A stretch of DNA of 16,327 nucleotides from Spyradocola merdavium (GCA_018711265.1 DVIM01000001.1:1-16327); one strand, 5' to 3'; shown: positions 1 to 9,081, numbered from the stretch's first letter. The notes: a model not told the origin generated them from the sequence alone. Numbers and translations: made by a program.

Positions 1-4
1 GCAG

Positions 5-44
5 ATGGAACAGGGAAGGGGCTTTCGCCCCTTCCCTGTTCCAT
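5..44. repeat. Perfect 18-bp inverted repeat (hairpin)
   Basis: The arms at 5-22 and 27-44 are perfectly complementary around a 4-nt loop, giving a strong GC-rich hairpin. No T-run follows on either strand within view, so it is not a typical rho-independent terminator. It could be a 3'-end processing structure or a dispersed palindrome belonging to a gene left of the window. Confidence 0.7.
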
Positions 45-213
45 CCTCAGCGGCGTGAATGCCGGTCGGAATCATGCTTTCGAAGCGTGCTGACTTTGTG
101 TGCAGAAAGAGGCCCCTTTCCTCGAAAATCCGCAGCGGCGGCGTGTGCGCCGCGAGGAAGCGGGCCTTTGGCACGCAAAAAAGGACGGCAAAAGCCGTCC
201 TTTTTTGCGCCCA
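45..213. other. Gene-free segment with repeat-like sequence
   Basis: No credible gene is present. The open frames crossing this stretch are by-products of high GC and of the minus-strand gene that follows. It holds a 6-bp-stem hairpin (135-140 with 148-153), a 19-nt segment (128-146) that recurs with two mismatches at 6095-6113, and the terminator at 175-208. Confidence 0.6.
175..208. terminator. Bidirectional rho-independent terminator
   Basis: A perfect 15-bp stem (175-189 with 194-208) with an AAAA loop. It contains a GGACGGC core flanked by A6 on one side and T6 on the other, so it reads as a terminator on both strands. It lies 5 nt past the stop codon of the minus-strand E2-like gene and should end that transcript. 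Confidence 0.9.
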
Positions 214-1422
214 TCACAGCAGGAGATCCCAGAAGTTCTCCAGGTTCCGGCACGTATCGCCGAGGAAGCGCGCAGCCTCCTCCAGGGAGAGCTTCGCCTC
301 GTCAAAGCAGAGCGTCAGCTCCAGCGTCGGAACCCACTCGACCGCCTCGCCCTTGCGCCGCGCCGTCTCCGCCGCCGCCGGAACGAGGAAGCAGAGCTCG
401 CCCGCGCCCGTGCGCTGCGCGCGCACGACGCCCCACTTGCCCAGGTCCTGCACGTTGGGCAGATCCTGCTGCGCGCTCATGCCGCGCAGCGTCTCGTCCT
501 CCAGGGGCGCAAGCAACCCCGCCGGCGCGCTGCGCAGGGCCGCAAAGCGCACCATGGCCGCCAGGGTGACGCCCGTGCGCGCGGCGATGTCCTGGCAGAG
601 CGCCACGTCCACGCGCCGGGTGAGGCTCGCCGGCCGCGCCGGCTCGGCTGCCGCGGTCTCCGGTTCGGGCTGCTCCGGCTCCTGCTCTGGCATCGTCTCT
701 TCCGCCGTCTCCTCCTGCGGCGCCTCGGATTCCGGCGCGTCGTCCTCCGCCGCTTCCGCCCCGGCGGCGCGCGCCTCCTCCTCGTCCGCTTCCTCCAGCT
801 CCATATCGGCAAAGGAGAGCGCGATTCCGGGCGCTTCCTCCTCCGGCTCCGCCTCGGCCGGCTGCGCGTCCTCCTCCGGCGCGGTCTCTTCCGCGCCCTC
901 CTGCGCGGAAGAATCCAGCTCCGCGGGGGCCTCGTCCGCCTGCGGCTCCGCGTCGCCAAGCTCCTCGGGCGCTTCCTCTGCCAGGGGGGCAGCCTCTGCC
1001 TCGGGGGCGGGTTCTGCTTCCGGGGCAGCCTCTGCCAGCGGGGCCTCCTCTGCTTCGGGGGCAGGCTCTGCCAGGGGGGCAGCCTCTGCCTCGGGGGAGA
1101 TCGGCTCCGGGTCCGCGTGCGGGGCGACGCGGGGCTTTTCCTCGTCCACGAACTGCATCCGGCCCAGGTGCAGCACGGACTCCGGCGAGGGGGAGGAGAG
1201 CATCCCAACGTCTGTGGGGCAGTGCACCAGCTCGCCCTCGGGGACGAAGATGGCGACGAGCCGCCCCGCCTTCTGCGACTTTACCGTATAGGAACCGTCG
1301 TCCGTGTCAAAGGAGAAGAGCTCGTCCCCCTCTGCGACCCAGTCTCCCGTCTTCTTGTACCACTTGGTGATCATGCCGGTTTCGTCCTTTTTGCCGCGGC
1401 TGGGCATCTGAATGACTGCCAT
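214..1422 (-). CDS. E2-like lipoyl-domain protein, predicted catalytically dead
   Basis: This 402-residue protein has the layout of a 2-oxoacid dehydrogenase E2 (dihydrolipoyl acyltransferase). Residues 1-75 form a lipoyl-type domain. Residues about 108-265 are a low-complexity Ala/Glu/Pro linker with repeated EAAPLAE-like units. Residues about 267-402 resemble a shortened E2 acyltransferase domain, including an NLGMFGV-like segment (QDLGKWGVV, 325-333) and a C-terminal helix ending in LENFWDLLL. Aligned by eye with normal E2 proteins, the lipoylated Lys of the ETDK turn is Asp42 (DTDD, 39-42). The catalytic HRxxDG motif is replaced by EAKLSL (375-380). Both changes fall in otherwise well-aligned stretches, so a pseudoenzyme or scaffold role is more likely than acyl transfer (inference). 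The start ATG has a GGGAGG site 8 nt upstream and a consensus promoter. No E1 or E3 genes are nearby. The frame is open throughout, so it is not a decayed pseudogene. Confidence 0.8.
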   Translation of the reverse strand: MAVIQMPSRGKKDETGMITKWYKKTGDWVAEGDELFSFDTDDGSYTVKSQKAGRLVAIFVPEGELVHCPTDVGMLSSPSPESVLHLGRMQFVDEEKPRVAPHADPEPISPEAEAAPLAEPAPEAEEAPLAEAAPEAEPAPEAEAAPLAEEAPEELGDAEPQADEAPAELDSSAQEGAEETAPEEDAQPAEAEPEEEAPGIALSFADMELEEADEEEARAAGAEAAEDDAPESEAPQEETAEETMPEQEPEQPEPETAAAEPARPASLTRRVDVALCQDIAARTGVTLAAMVRFAALRSAPAGLLAPLEDETLRGMSAQQDLPNVQDLGKWGVVRAQRTGAGELCFLVPAAAETARRKGEAVEWVPTLELTLCFDEAKLSLEEAARFLGDTCRNLENFWDLLL

Positions 1423-1469
1423 ATCTGCAAACCTCCCTTTCGAGCCGGGTTTCCGCTCACTCTGCCTTG

Positions 1470-1498
1470 ATTATACGGTCCGCCGCCCCCGGTGTCAA
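1470..1498 (-). promoter_or_regulatory. Consensus sigma-70/sigma-A promoter for the E2-like gene
   Basis: On the minus strand, TTGACA (1498-1493) and TATAAT (1475-1470) are separated by exactly 17 bp: both hexamers match the consensus perfectly. Transcription should start near 1463 and leave a leader of about 40 nt before the ATG at 1422. Confidence 0.9.
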
Positions 1499-1546
1499 CC
1501 GAAGCGCAGGCGGCGGCAAAAAAGCCGTGCATGAAGTCCTGTCCTG

Positions 1547-1555
1547 TGCTACAAT
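1547..1555 (+). promoter_or_regulatory. Extended -10 promoter for the ABC-F operon
   Basis: TG-C-TACAAT is an extended -10 element with no convincing -35 hexamer 17 bp upstream. It lies 43 nt before the ABC-F start codon and is back to back with the promoter of the E2-like gene. Confidence 0.6.
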
Positions 1556-1597
1556 GAAGGATATGAGAGTACATCGTCCCAGGGAAAGGGGAGCACC

Positions 1598-3505
1598 ATG
1601 ATCGTCTTACAGACCAACCAACTGACCAAATCCTTCGGCGTAAACGAGGTCCTCAAGGGCGTGACGCTGACCGTACAGGATCACCACCGCGTGGGCCTTG
1701 TCGGCTCCAACGGCTCGGGCAAGTCCACGCTGCTCAAGATCCTCGCCGGCCAGGACACCTACGACGGCGGGACCCTGAGCACGACGCGCGGCCTGCGCAT
1801 CGGCTTCCACACGCAGCTGGACGACCTGACGAGCGAGCGCACGGTCTGGCAGGAGATGGAGACCTGCTTTGCCGGCGTCTTTGAGATGGAGGAACAGCTC
1901 CGGCAGATGGAGGCGCGCATGGGCGAGCTGCACGACGTCGATCCGGAGCAGTACGCGCGCCTCTCGGAGGACTACGCCAAGCTCACCGACCGCTTCGAGG
2001 AGGAGGACGGCTACAGCTGGCGCTCGCGCCTGCAGGGGGTGCTGACGGGCCTGGGCTTTACCAGCGCGCAGTACGACCAAAGTGTGCCCTCGCTCTCGGG
2101 CGGGGAGCGCACGCGCCTCAAATTGGGCAAGCTCCTGCTGCTGCGCACGGACCTTCTGCTCCTGGACGAGCCCACCAACCACCTGGACCTGACCTCCATC
2201 CAGTGGCTGGAGGACTATCTGCGCGCCTACAAGGGCGCGGTGGTCGTGGTCTCGCACGACCGCTATTTCCTGGACGCGGTCTGCAACTCGATCGCGGAGC
2301 TGTCCTTTGGAAAGATCGAACAGTACGAGGGCAATTACACGCGCTACCTCAAGCTCCGCGAGGAGGTCATGGTGCGCCGCCTGAAGGAATACACCCTGCA
2401 GCAGAAGGAGATCGCGCGGGAGGAGGCCATCATCGCGCAGTACCGCGCCTACAACACCGAGGCCTCCCACATCAAGGCCAAGAGCCGGGAGAAGCGCCTG
2501 AGCAAGATCGAGCGCCTCGAAAAGCCCGTAGAGGAGCACAACGTCTTCTTCCGCTTCCACGCCGGGCGCGGCACGGGCAACGACGTGCTCCTGTGCGAGG
2601 ACCTGTCCAAGTCCTTTGGCGAGCGCCGCCTCTTCCACGGGCTGAACCTGCACGTGCGCGCGGGGGACCGCATCGCGCTGCTGGGCGCAAACGGCGTGGG
2701 CAAGTCCACGCTGCTCAAGATCCTCGTCGGCCAGGAGGCCCCGGATGCGGGCTCTGTGCGCTTCGGCGCGGGCGTGGAGGTCGGCTACTACGACCAGCAG
2801 CAGCAGGGCCTGCACCCGGACAAGGACGTGCTCAACGAGGTCTGGGACGACTTCCCCCGCACGGACCAGACCACGATCCGCAACGCGCTGGCCGGCTTCC
2901 TCTTCACGGGGGACGACGTGCTCGCGCCCATCTCCACGCTCTCGGGCGGCGAGCGCGGGCGCGTGCTGCTGACAAAGCTCATGCTGCGCCAGGACAATTT
3001 CCTCATCCTGGACGAGCCCACCAACCACCTGGACATGGACAGCCGCGAGATGCTGGAGACCGCCCTGCTCGGCTTTGAGGGCACGATCCTGACCGTCTCC
3101 CACGACCGCTACTTCATCAACCGCATCGCGGACCGCGTGATCGTGATGGAGCCCGACGGCGTGACGGAATACATCGGCAATTACGACGACTACCTGGAAA
3201 AGGCCGCGCAGAAGACCCTGCCCGAGGAGGACCTCGCGCCCGCCAAGACCAAGACCGCCCTGCGCGAGGAGAAAAAGCGCGAAAAGGCCGCTCAGGAGGC
3301 CGCCCGCCGGCAGCGGGAGCTCGTTGCCAACCTGGAGACGCGCATCACCGACCTGGAAGGGCAGATGACGGAGCTCGAGATCGAGATGAGCGACCCGGAC
3401 ACCTACGCGGACAACGCCCGCGCCCAGGCGCTCAGCCGGAAATACGACGAACTGCAAAAGAAGATCGCCGCGCTCTACGAGGAATGGGAGGCCGCCCAGT
3501 CCTGA
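1598..3505 (+). CDS. ABC-F family ATP-binding protein (YdiF/Uup-like)
   Basis: A 635-residue soluble protein with two ABC nucleotide-binding domains and no membrane segment, the hallmark of ABC-F proteins, which act on the ribosome (translation factor or antibiotic protection) rather than in transport. Domain 1 has a Walker A motif GSNGSGKST (36-44), signature LSGGE (166-170) and Walker B ending in LLLLDEPTNHLD (about 186-197). Domain 2 has GANGVGKST (363-371), signature LSGGE (448-452) and LILDEPTNHLD (469-479). A charged helical linker lies between them at about 250-310. Residues about 553-632 form a Lys/Glu-rich coiled coil like the C-terminal extension of YdiF and Uup. The ATG follows an AGGGGAG site. 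It is the first gene of a plus-strand operon. All catalytic motifs are intact. Whether it protects against a drug or is a housekeeping factor cannot be told from sequence; the length and coiled coil favour a general factor. Confidence 0.95.
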   Translation: MIVLQTNQLTKSFGVNEVLKGVTLTVQDHHRVGLVGSNGSGKSTLLKILAGQDTYDGGTLSTTRGLRIGFHTQLDDLTSERTVWQEMETCFAGVFEMEEQLRQMEARMGELHDVDPEQYARLSEDYAKLTDRFEEEDGYSWRSRLQGVLTGLGFTSAQYDQSVPSLSGGERTRLKLGKLLLLRTDLLLLDEPTNHLDLTSIQWLEDYLRAYKGAVVVVSHDRYFLDAVCNSIAELSFGKIEQYEGNYTRYLKLREEVMVRRLKEYTLQQKEIAREEAIIAQYRAYNTEASHIKAKSREKRLSKIERLEKPVEEHNVFFRFHAGRGTGNDVLLCEDLSKSFGERRLFHGLNLHVRAGDRIALLGANGVGKSTLLKILVGQEAPDAGSVRFGAGVEVGYYDQQQQGLHPDKDVLNEVWDDFPRTDQTTIRNALAGFLFTGDDVLAPISTLSGGERGRVLLTKLMLRQDNFLILDEPTNHLDMDSREMLETALLGFEGTILTVSHDRYFINRIADRVIVMEPDGVTEYIGNYDDYLEKAAQKTLPEEDLAPAKTKTALREEKKREKAAQEAARRQRELVANLETRITDLEGQMTELEIEMSDPDTYADNARAQALSRKYDELQKKIAALYEEWEAAQS

Positions 3506-3551
3506 GTGCCCCAACAGAAAACACGCTGAAAAGCGAGGAAGAGGAATCGGA

Positions 3552-5153
<1,602 letters not shown>

Positions 5154-5174
5154 TTTCCCAAGGGGGATGCAAAA

Positions 5175-5909
5175 ATGAAGGAAAACAAATACGACGAGGA
5201 GCGATTTTTCGAGAAATACGGCGAGATGTCGCGCTCCCGGTACGGCCTGGCGGGCGCGGGCGAATGGCCGGCGCTGGAACCGCTCCTGCCGGACTTTTCC
5301 GGCAAGGAGGTGCTGGACCTGGGCTGCGGCTACGGCTGGCACTGCGCCTATGCCGCAGCGCACGGCGCGCGCAGCGTCCTTGGGATCGACCTTTCGGAAA
5401 AGATGCTGGCCGCCGCGCAGGAGAAGAACGCCGCCCCGGCCGTGACCTACCGCCGCTGCGCGATGGAGGACCTCGTCCTGCCCGACTCCAGCGTGGACAT
5501 CGTGTTCAGCTCCCTCGCCTTCCACTATGTGCGGGATTTTGTGCCGCTGGTGCAGAACATCGCGCGCTGGCTGCGGCCGGGCGGCGCGTTCCTCTTCTCC
5601 GTGGAGCACCCGGTCTTCACGGCCTACGGCTCGCAGGACTGGTTCTACGACGCGGCGGGGAACATCCTCCACTTCCCCGTGGACAACTACTACTACGAGG
5701 GGCCGCGCCAGGCGGTCTTCCTCGGGGAGCCGGTGACCAAGTATCACCGCACGCTCACGACCTATCTGGACGCGCTGCTGACGAACGGCTTCCGCCTCGC
5801 GCGCGTGGTCGAGCCCCCGCCGCCGGAGAGCATGCTGGACCTTCCCGGCATGCGCGACGAGATGCGCCGGCCGATGATGCTCATCGTCTCCGCGCAGAAG
5901 CCCGCGTAA
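5175..5909 (+). CDS. Class I SAM-dependent methyltransferase
   Basis: A 244-residue Rossmann-fold methyltransferase. Motif I is VLDLGCGYGWHCAYAAAHGA (near residues 40-60), followed by the acidic end of beta-2 in VLGIDLSEKML. The later segments IVFSSLAFHYV and WLRPGGAFLFSVEHP correspond to motifs IV and post-IV of the UbiE/Methyltransf_11 type, which usually act on small molecules. The substrate cannot be assigned. An AGGGGGA site precedes the ATG. It is the last gene of the operon, 21 nt after the gamma-glutamyltransferase, and a terminator hairpin follows 12 nt after its stop. Confidence 0.92.
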   Translation: MKENKYDEERFFEKYGEMSRSRYGLAGAGEWPALEPLLPDFSGKEVLDLGCGYGWHCAYAAAHGARSVLGIDLSEKMLAAAQEKNAAPAVTYRRCAMEDLVLPDSSVDIVFSSLAFHYVRDFVPLVQNIARWLRPGGAFLFSVEHPVFTAYGSQDWFYDAAGNILHFPVDNYYYEGPRQAVFLGEPVTKYHRTLTTYLDALLTNGFRLARVVEPPPPESMLDLPGMRDEMRRPMMLIVSAQKPA

Positions 5910-5921
5910 TGCCCGCAAACG

Positions 5922-5964
5922 CACAAAAAGAGAGGAATCCCGGTTGGGGTTCCTCCTTTTTGTG
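5922..5964 (+). terminator. Rho-independent terminator of the ABC-F operon
   Basis: The core stem GAGGAATCCC with GGGGTTCCTC (one G-T pair, loop GGTT) extends outward through an A-run paired with T5, with one bulged A at 5931. It lies just past the methyltransferase stop. Its core is the first of three related hairpins in this intergenic region. Confidence 0.85.
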
Positions 5965-6251
5965 TGAAAAAAGCCGCTTTCTTCCAATTTTATCCGCATC
6001 GACAAGGGCGAAGCCCTTGGATGCCGCGCGCAATCCACCCGGCCTGCCGCGCAGAGGAAATTCCGGTTGAGATTCCCCGTTTTCTTCCCGTCCTATCCAC
6101 AACGGCGGCGTGTCGCTTTCGCGGGAGGCCGAAGCCCTTGGATCCTGCGTGCAATCCTCCTAGCCGAAGTCCCGTGCTGCCGACGGCGGCACGGAACGAA
6201 GCAGAGGCAACGGGCAGAGGGAATCCCCGTTGGGATTCCCCTTTTCTTTTT
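5930..6251. repeat. Intergenic region of related hairpin repeat units
   Basis: This gene-free stretch of about 340 bp is repetitive. A hairpin of the form GGAATCCC-(C/G)GTT-GGGATTCC occurs three times (cores at 5932-5955, about 6055-6077 degenerate, and 6219-6240), each followed by a T-rich stretch on the plus strand. Between them, a 32-nt segment starting CGAAGCCCTTGGAT (6009-6040) recurs at 6130-6161 with about five differences. The segments TTCTTCC and TATCC-CA also recur upstream of each. It looks like tandem copies of a unit of about 120-160 bp carrying its own terminator-like hairpin. No coding frame is credible. Confidence 0.7.
6219..6251 (+). terminator. Plus-strand terminator hairpin (third repeat copy)
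   Basis: A perfect 9-bp stem GGGAATCCC / GGGATTCCC (6219-6227 with 6232-6240) with loop CGTT, followed by CTTTTCTTTTT. The T-run is on the plus strand and overlaps the stop codon of the converging minus-strand Nif3-like gene. It would block plus-strand read-through rather than end that gene's own transcript. Confidence 0.75.
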
Positions 6252-7032
6252 AGCCGAGGTCCGTGTAGACCTCGCCGCACTCAAAGTAGCGCGTCTCCAG
6301 GTCCGGATGCGCCTTTGCGATGCTCTGCGCCAGGAAGCGCATGCCCTCGCGCTCGCTGCCCACGTGGCCGCAGACCAGCATCGCCTTGGGCATCCCCAGC
6401 TGCACCGCGTCGCGCACGTATTCCGCGATGCGCCACTCGCTCGTCTCCCCGACGACCAGGATCTGGCACTCGGGCTTGCGCAGGGCCTTGAGGTGGTTCT
6501 CCTCGCCATAGGCGCCGATCATCAGGTACACGCCGGTCATGGGCTCGTCCAGCGCGCCGACCATGCGCACGCGCCGGAGGCCCCAGTGCTTCTCCAGGTC
6601 CGCGGCGACCTGGCGCGCGGTCCGCGGCTCGCGCAGCGTCACGGCGAAATGGCCGTCGTGCGCGCAGTCCCAGGGCAGAGCGTGCAGCTCGCCCTCGATG
6701 ATGCCGTCGGGCGTGCTGGCGTGCATGTGGTCGTGCAGGCGGTAGACCGTCATCCCCGTTCCCTCGAGCAGGCGCTTCTTGGCCTGCATCACGGGGTCGT
6801 CTGGGATCGCGCCCAGATGGTCGCGGTGCTCGTAGTAGGTCGGCTCGTGCGTGATGAGCAGGTCCGCGCCCCAGTCCCCCGCGGCCCGGATCACCTCGGG
6901 CGTGGCGATAAAGCAGGTGGCGACCCGGCGCAGCGCGCGCTCCGGGTCCCCGGCCTTGCAGGTGTCCACCGTGTCCCGGACGGGCTCGTCCGCCCGGGCA
7001 AACAGCTCTTCCATCAGTTCTCTCGCCTTCAT
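6250..7032 (-). CDS. Nif3-like dinuclear metal-centre protein
   Basis: A 260-residue member of the NIF3/YbgI family (often annotated GTP cyclohydrolase I type 2), toroidal hexamers with a two-metal site and poorly defined activity. The N-terminal metal motif is LITHEPTYYEHRDH (59-72). The usual HH pair appears here as His62-Glu63, with additional His residues at 69 and 72. The C-terminal family motif is CGHVGSEREGM (221-231), giving His223 and Glu227 as ligands. The middle segment YRLHDHMHAS (98-107) supplies more possible ligands. Its start codon overlaps the GH32 stop as ATGA, so translation is probably coupled. It is last in the HAD-GH32-Nif3 operon. No minus-strand terminator with a T-run is visible after the gene. 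The exact reaction is unknown. Confidence 0.85.
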   Translation of the reverse strand: MKARELMEELFARADEPVRDTVDTCKAGDPERALRRVATCFIATPEVIRAAGDWGADLLITHEPTYYEHRDHLGAIPDDPVMQAKKRLLEGTGMTVYRLHDHMHASTPDGIIEGELHALPWDCAHDGHFAVTLREPRTARQVAADLEKHWGLRRVRMVGALDEPMTGVYLMIGAYGEENHLKALRKPECQILVVGETSEWRIAEYVRDAVQLGMPKAMLVCGHVGSEREGMRFLAQSIAKAHPDLETRYFECGEVYTDLG

Positions 7033-8384
7033 TTTTTCTCCTCTTCGTATGCGCTTTGCATTTCATAGACCTGCAGCAGATTCACGCGCACGCCGCCCTC
7101 CGCCCAAAGGCGCAGGCCGTCGGCGTCCTCCCGCTCCGGGTAGAGGCGCGTGGTCAGCGTTTCGCGGTCGTTGAGATAGACCTCCAGCGCGGAGCCGTCC
7201 AGGAAGGCGCGCAGGCGCGTCCTGCCGCGGCCCTGCACGTAGCCGCCCGTGCGGCCGCGGCCGCCGCAGCGCCCGGTATCGGCGTAGAGCGCGTCGGCCG
7301 TGCCGTCGTAGAGGACCTCCGCCTTCTCCTCGCCGCGCGGGCTCTTGCACAGCTCCAGGTGCAGCTGGCCGGAGCTGCCCGCCTCGAACTCGATGAGGAC
7401 CTCGCAGCAGCGGCTGTGCAGGCCCTTGAGCGGGTTTTCCCCGGAGCGCAGGGTGAAGTTCCGCTTTTCGATCCGCTTTTCCCCGCGCAGGCTCTCGACC
7501 TCCGCCGCGGGGCGCGCGCCGGCGCCTCCATCCCCGTGCTGCACGATCTCCCGCGGCAGCGTGAGCATGCCCTGCCAGCCCGCCTTCTCGCGCCCGGGGA
7601 CCGTCTCCTTCATCCAGCCAAAGAGGATCGCGCGGCCGTCCGCCAGGCGGACGGTATTGGGCGCGTAGAAGCTGTCGCCCAGGTCAAAGGGGCGCATGGG
7701 GCCCGCGTGCAGGCGGTGGTCTTCATACGCTCCCTCCATGGCGAAGACCCCCTGCGCCTTCATCAGCGAGACGAGCAGCAGGGCCTGTCCATCCGGGAAG
7801 CGCAGGAAGTTCGGGCACTCCCACATGTCCTCCTGCGGGTCGTCCTTGGAGCAGAGCTCGCCCACGCGCTCCCAGGTCTTCAGGTCCTCGCTCCGATAGA
7901 CGAAGGCAAAGCCGCGCTTGTTCGGCTCGCCGCTGCCGATGACGACGTAGGTCTTTCCGTCCTCCTCCCAGGCAAAGGGGTCGCGAAAGCCCGTGAGCGT
8001 CTCCCCCGGCAGGCGCTCGATGATGGGATTGCCCTCGTACTTCTGGAAGTGTTCCCCGTGGGCATCCCCGATCGCCAGGCACTGCACCTCGGGCTGCACG
8101 CCCGTGTAAAGCAGATGCGGGATTCCCTCCCTGACCACGCAGCAGCCGGAGAACACGCCGTCCTTGTCGTAGGGCGCATCCGGGCGCAGCGCGGGCTCCA
8201 GGCGCTTCCAGCGCACGAGGTTCTCGGCCACGGCGTGGCCCCAGGTCATGTTGCCCCAGGACGCGCCAAAGGGATTGTACTGGTAGAACATGTGGAGCTT
8301 TCCCTCGAGCACCGCCGGGCCGTTGGGGTCGTTCATCCAGTTTTTCTCGGGTTGAAAGTGGTAGGTCGCTCTCGTTCTGTCCAT
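7029..8384 (-). CDS. Glycoside hydrolase family 32 beta-fructosidase
   Basis: A 451-residue GH32 enzyme (invertase, sucrose-6-phosphate hydrolase or fructanase) that hydrolyses beta-fructosyl bonds. The three catalytic signatures are present: nucleophile Asp19 in NWMNDPNG, Asp135 in the transition-state motif FRDPF, and the acid/base Glu189 in MWECPNF. The five-bladed propeller fills the first 300 residues, followed by a beta-sandwich that includes the typical late segment GSALEVYLNDRETLTTRLYP. There is no signal peptide, so the substrate should be taken up first, as for sucrose or sucrose-6-phosphate. No transporter, PTS gene or regulator is next to it. GGAGGAGA lies before the ATG. It starts 13 nt after the HAD gene and overlaps the Nif3-like gene. 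Substrate specificity is not resolved. Confidence 0.93.
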   Translation of the reverse strand: MDRTRATYHFQPEKNWMNDPNGPAVLEGKLHMFYQYNPFGASWGNMTWGHAVAENLVRWKRLEPALRPDAPYDKDGVFSGCCVVREGIPHLLYTGVQPEVQCLAIGDAHGEHFQKYEGNPIIERLPGETLTGFRDPFAWEEDGKTYVVIGSGEPNKRGFAFVYRSEDLKTWERVGELCSKDDPQEDMWECPNFLRFPDGQALLLVSLMKAQGVFAMEGAYEDHRLHAGPMRPFDLGDSFYAPNTVRLADGRAILFGWMKETVPGREKAGWQGMLTLPREIVQHGDGGAGARPAAEVESLRGEKRIEKRNFTLRSGENPLKGLHSRCCEVLIEFEAGSSGQLHLELCKSPRGEEKAEVLYDGTADALYADTGRCGGRGRTGGYVQGRGRTRLRAFLDGSALEVYLNDRETLTTRLYPEREDADGLRLWAEGGVRVNLLQVYEMQSAYEEEKK

Positions 8385-8397
8385 TTTCTCTCCTCCG

Positions 8398-9081
8398 CTA
8401 TACGAATTGCATCAAATCGTGCAGCTGCCGGATCTCCGCGACGATGTGCGGCGCGTCCGCGGGCCGCGGCAGTCCCTTGGGGTTGTACCAGATCCCGTCC
8501 ACGCGCGCGTTGCGCGCGGCCGCCATGTCCGAGGTCAGGGAGTCGCCGACCATGGCGGCCTGCGCGCGGTCCGCGCAGCCCAGGCGCTCCAGCGCCCGCT
8601 CCACGATGCGCGGGTCGGGCTTGGAGACGCCCTCCTCCTGGGAGACGACCAGCGCGTCGACGTAGGGACGCAGACCCGAGAGCTGCAGCCGGCGCTTTTG
8701 CACCTGCGTGATGCCGTTGGTCACGATGGCCACCCGGCAGCGCGCGTGCAGGTTCTGCAGGAGGGAGAGCGCCTGCTCAAACAGGAAGCAGCCCTCGCCC
8801 AGCTGCACGACGAACGCCTCCGCCAGCGCATGAGGGTCCGCGGACAGGCCCAGGGCGTCCGCAAACGTCTCAAAGCGCTGGATCTGCAGCGCCGCCTGCG
8901 TGGTTTCGCCCCGCTCGAGCTTGCGCCACAGCGCCTCGTTGATGTCGTGGTACAGCGCGCTCTCCTTCACAGAAATTTCGATTCCGAAGCGCGCGCAGGC
9001 CTCGCGCAGGGCAAAGCGCTCCGCCTTCTCAAAATCGAACAGCGTCATATCCGCATCCAGCAGCCAAACCGTTTTCTTCAT
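8398..9081 (-). CDS. HAD-family hydrolase (YjjG-like nucleotidase/phosphatase)
   Basis: A 227-residue haloacid dehalogenase-superfamily phosphatase. The four motifs are LLDADMTLFDF (nucleophile Asp9 and Asp11), IVTNG (Thr121), Lys154 in GVSKPDP, and VGDSLTSDM (Asp180 and Asp185). The DADMTLFDFEKAE start and alpha-helical cap resemble YjjG, a pyrimidine 5'-nucleotidase, but the substrate is a guess. I set the start at the ATG at 9081, which has GGAGG 5 nt upstream. An in-frame ATG at 9108 would lie at or before the transcription start implied by the TATAAT at 9116-9111. First gene of the operon with GH32 and Nif3-like genes. Confidence 0.9.
   Translation of the reverse strand: MKKTVWLLDADMTLFDFEKAERFALREACARFGIEISVKESALYHDINEALWRKLERGETTQAALQIQRFETFADALGLSADPHALAEAFVVQLGEGCFLFEQALSLLQNLHARCRVAIVTNGITQVQKRRLQLSGLRPYVDALVVSQEEGVSKPDPRIVERALERLGCADRAQAAMVGDSLTSDMAAARNARVDGIWYNPKGLPRPADAPHIVAEIRQLHDLMQFV

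Noticed and set aside
59..1470. Long plus-strand open frames opposite the E2-like gene
   Set aside because: They are Ser/Ala/Arg-rich antisense shadows of the acidic repeat linker. The minus-strand frame has the promoter, ribosome site, terminator and recognisable domains.
1607..3514. 635-residue minus-strand frame opposite the ABC-F gene
   Set aside because: Antisense shadow caused by high GC. The plus strand carries all ABC motifs.
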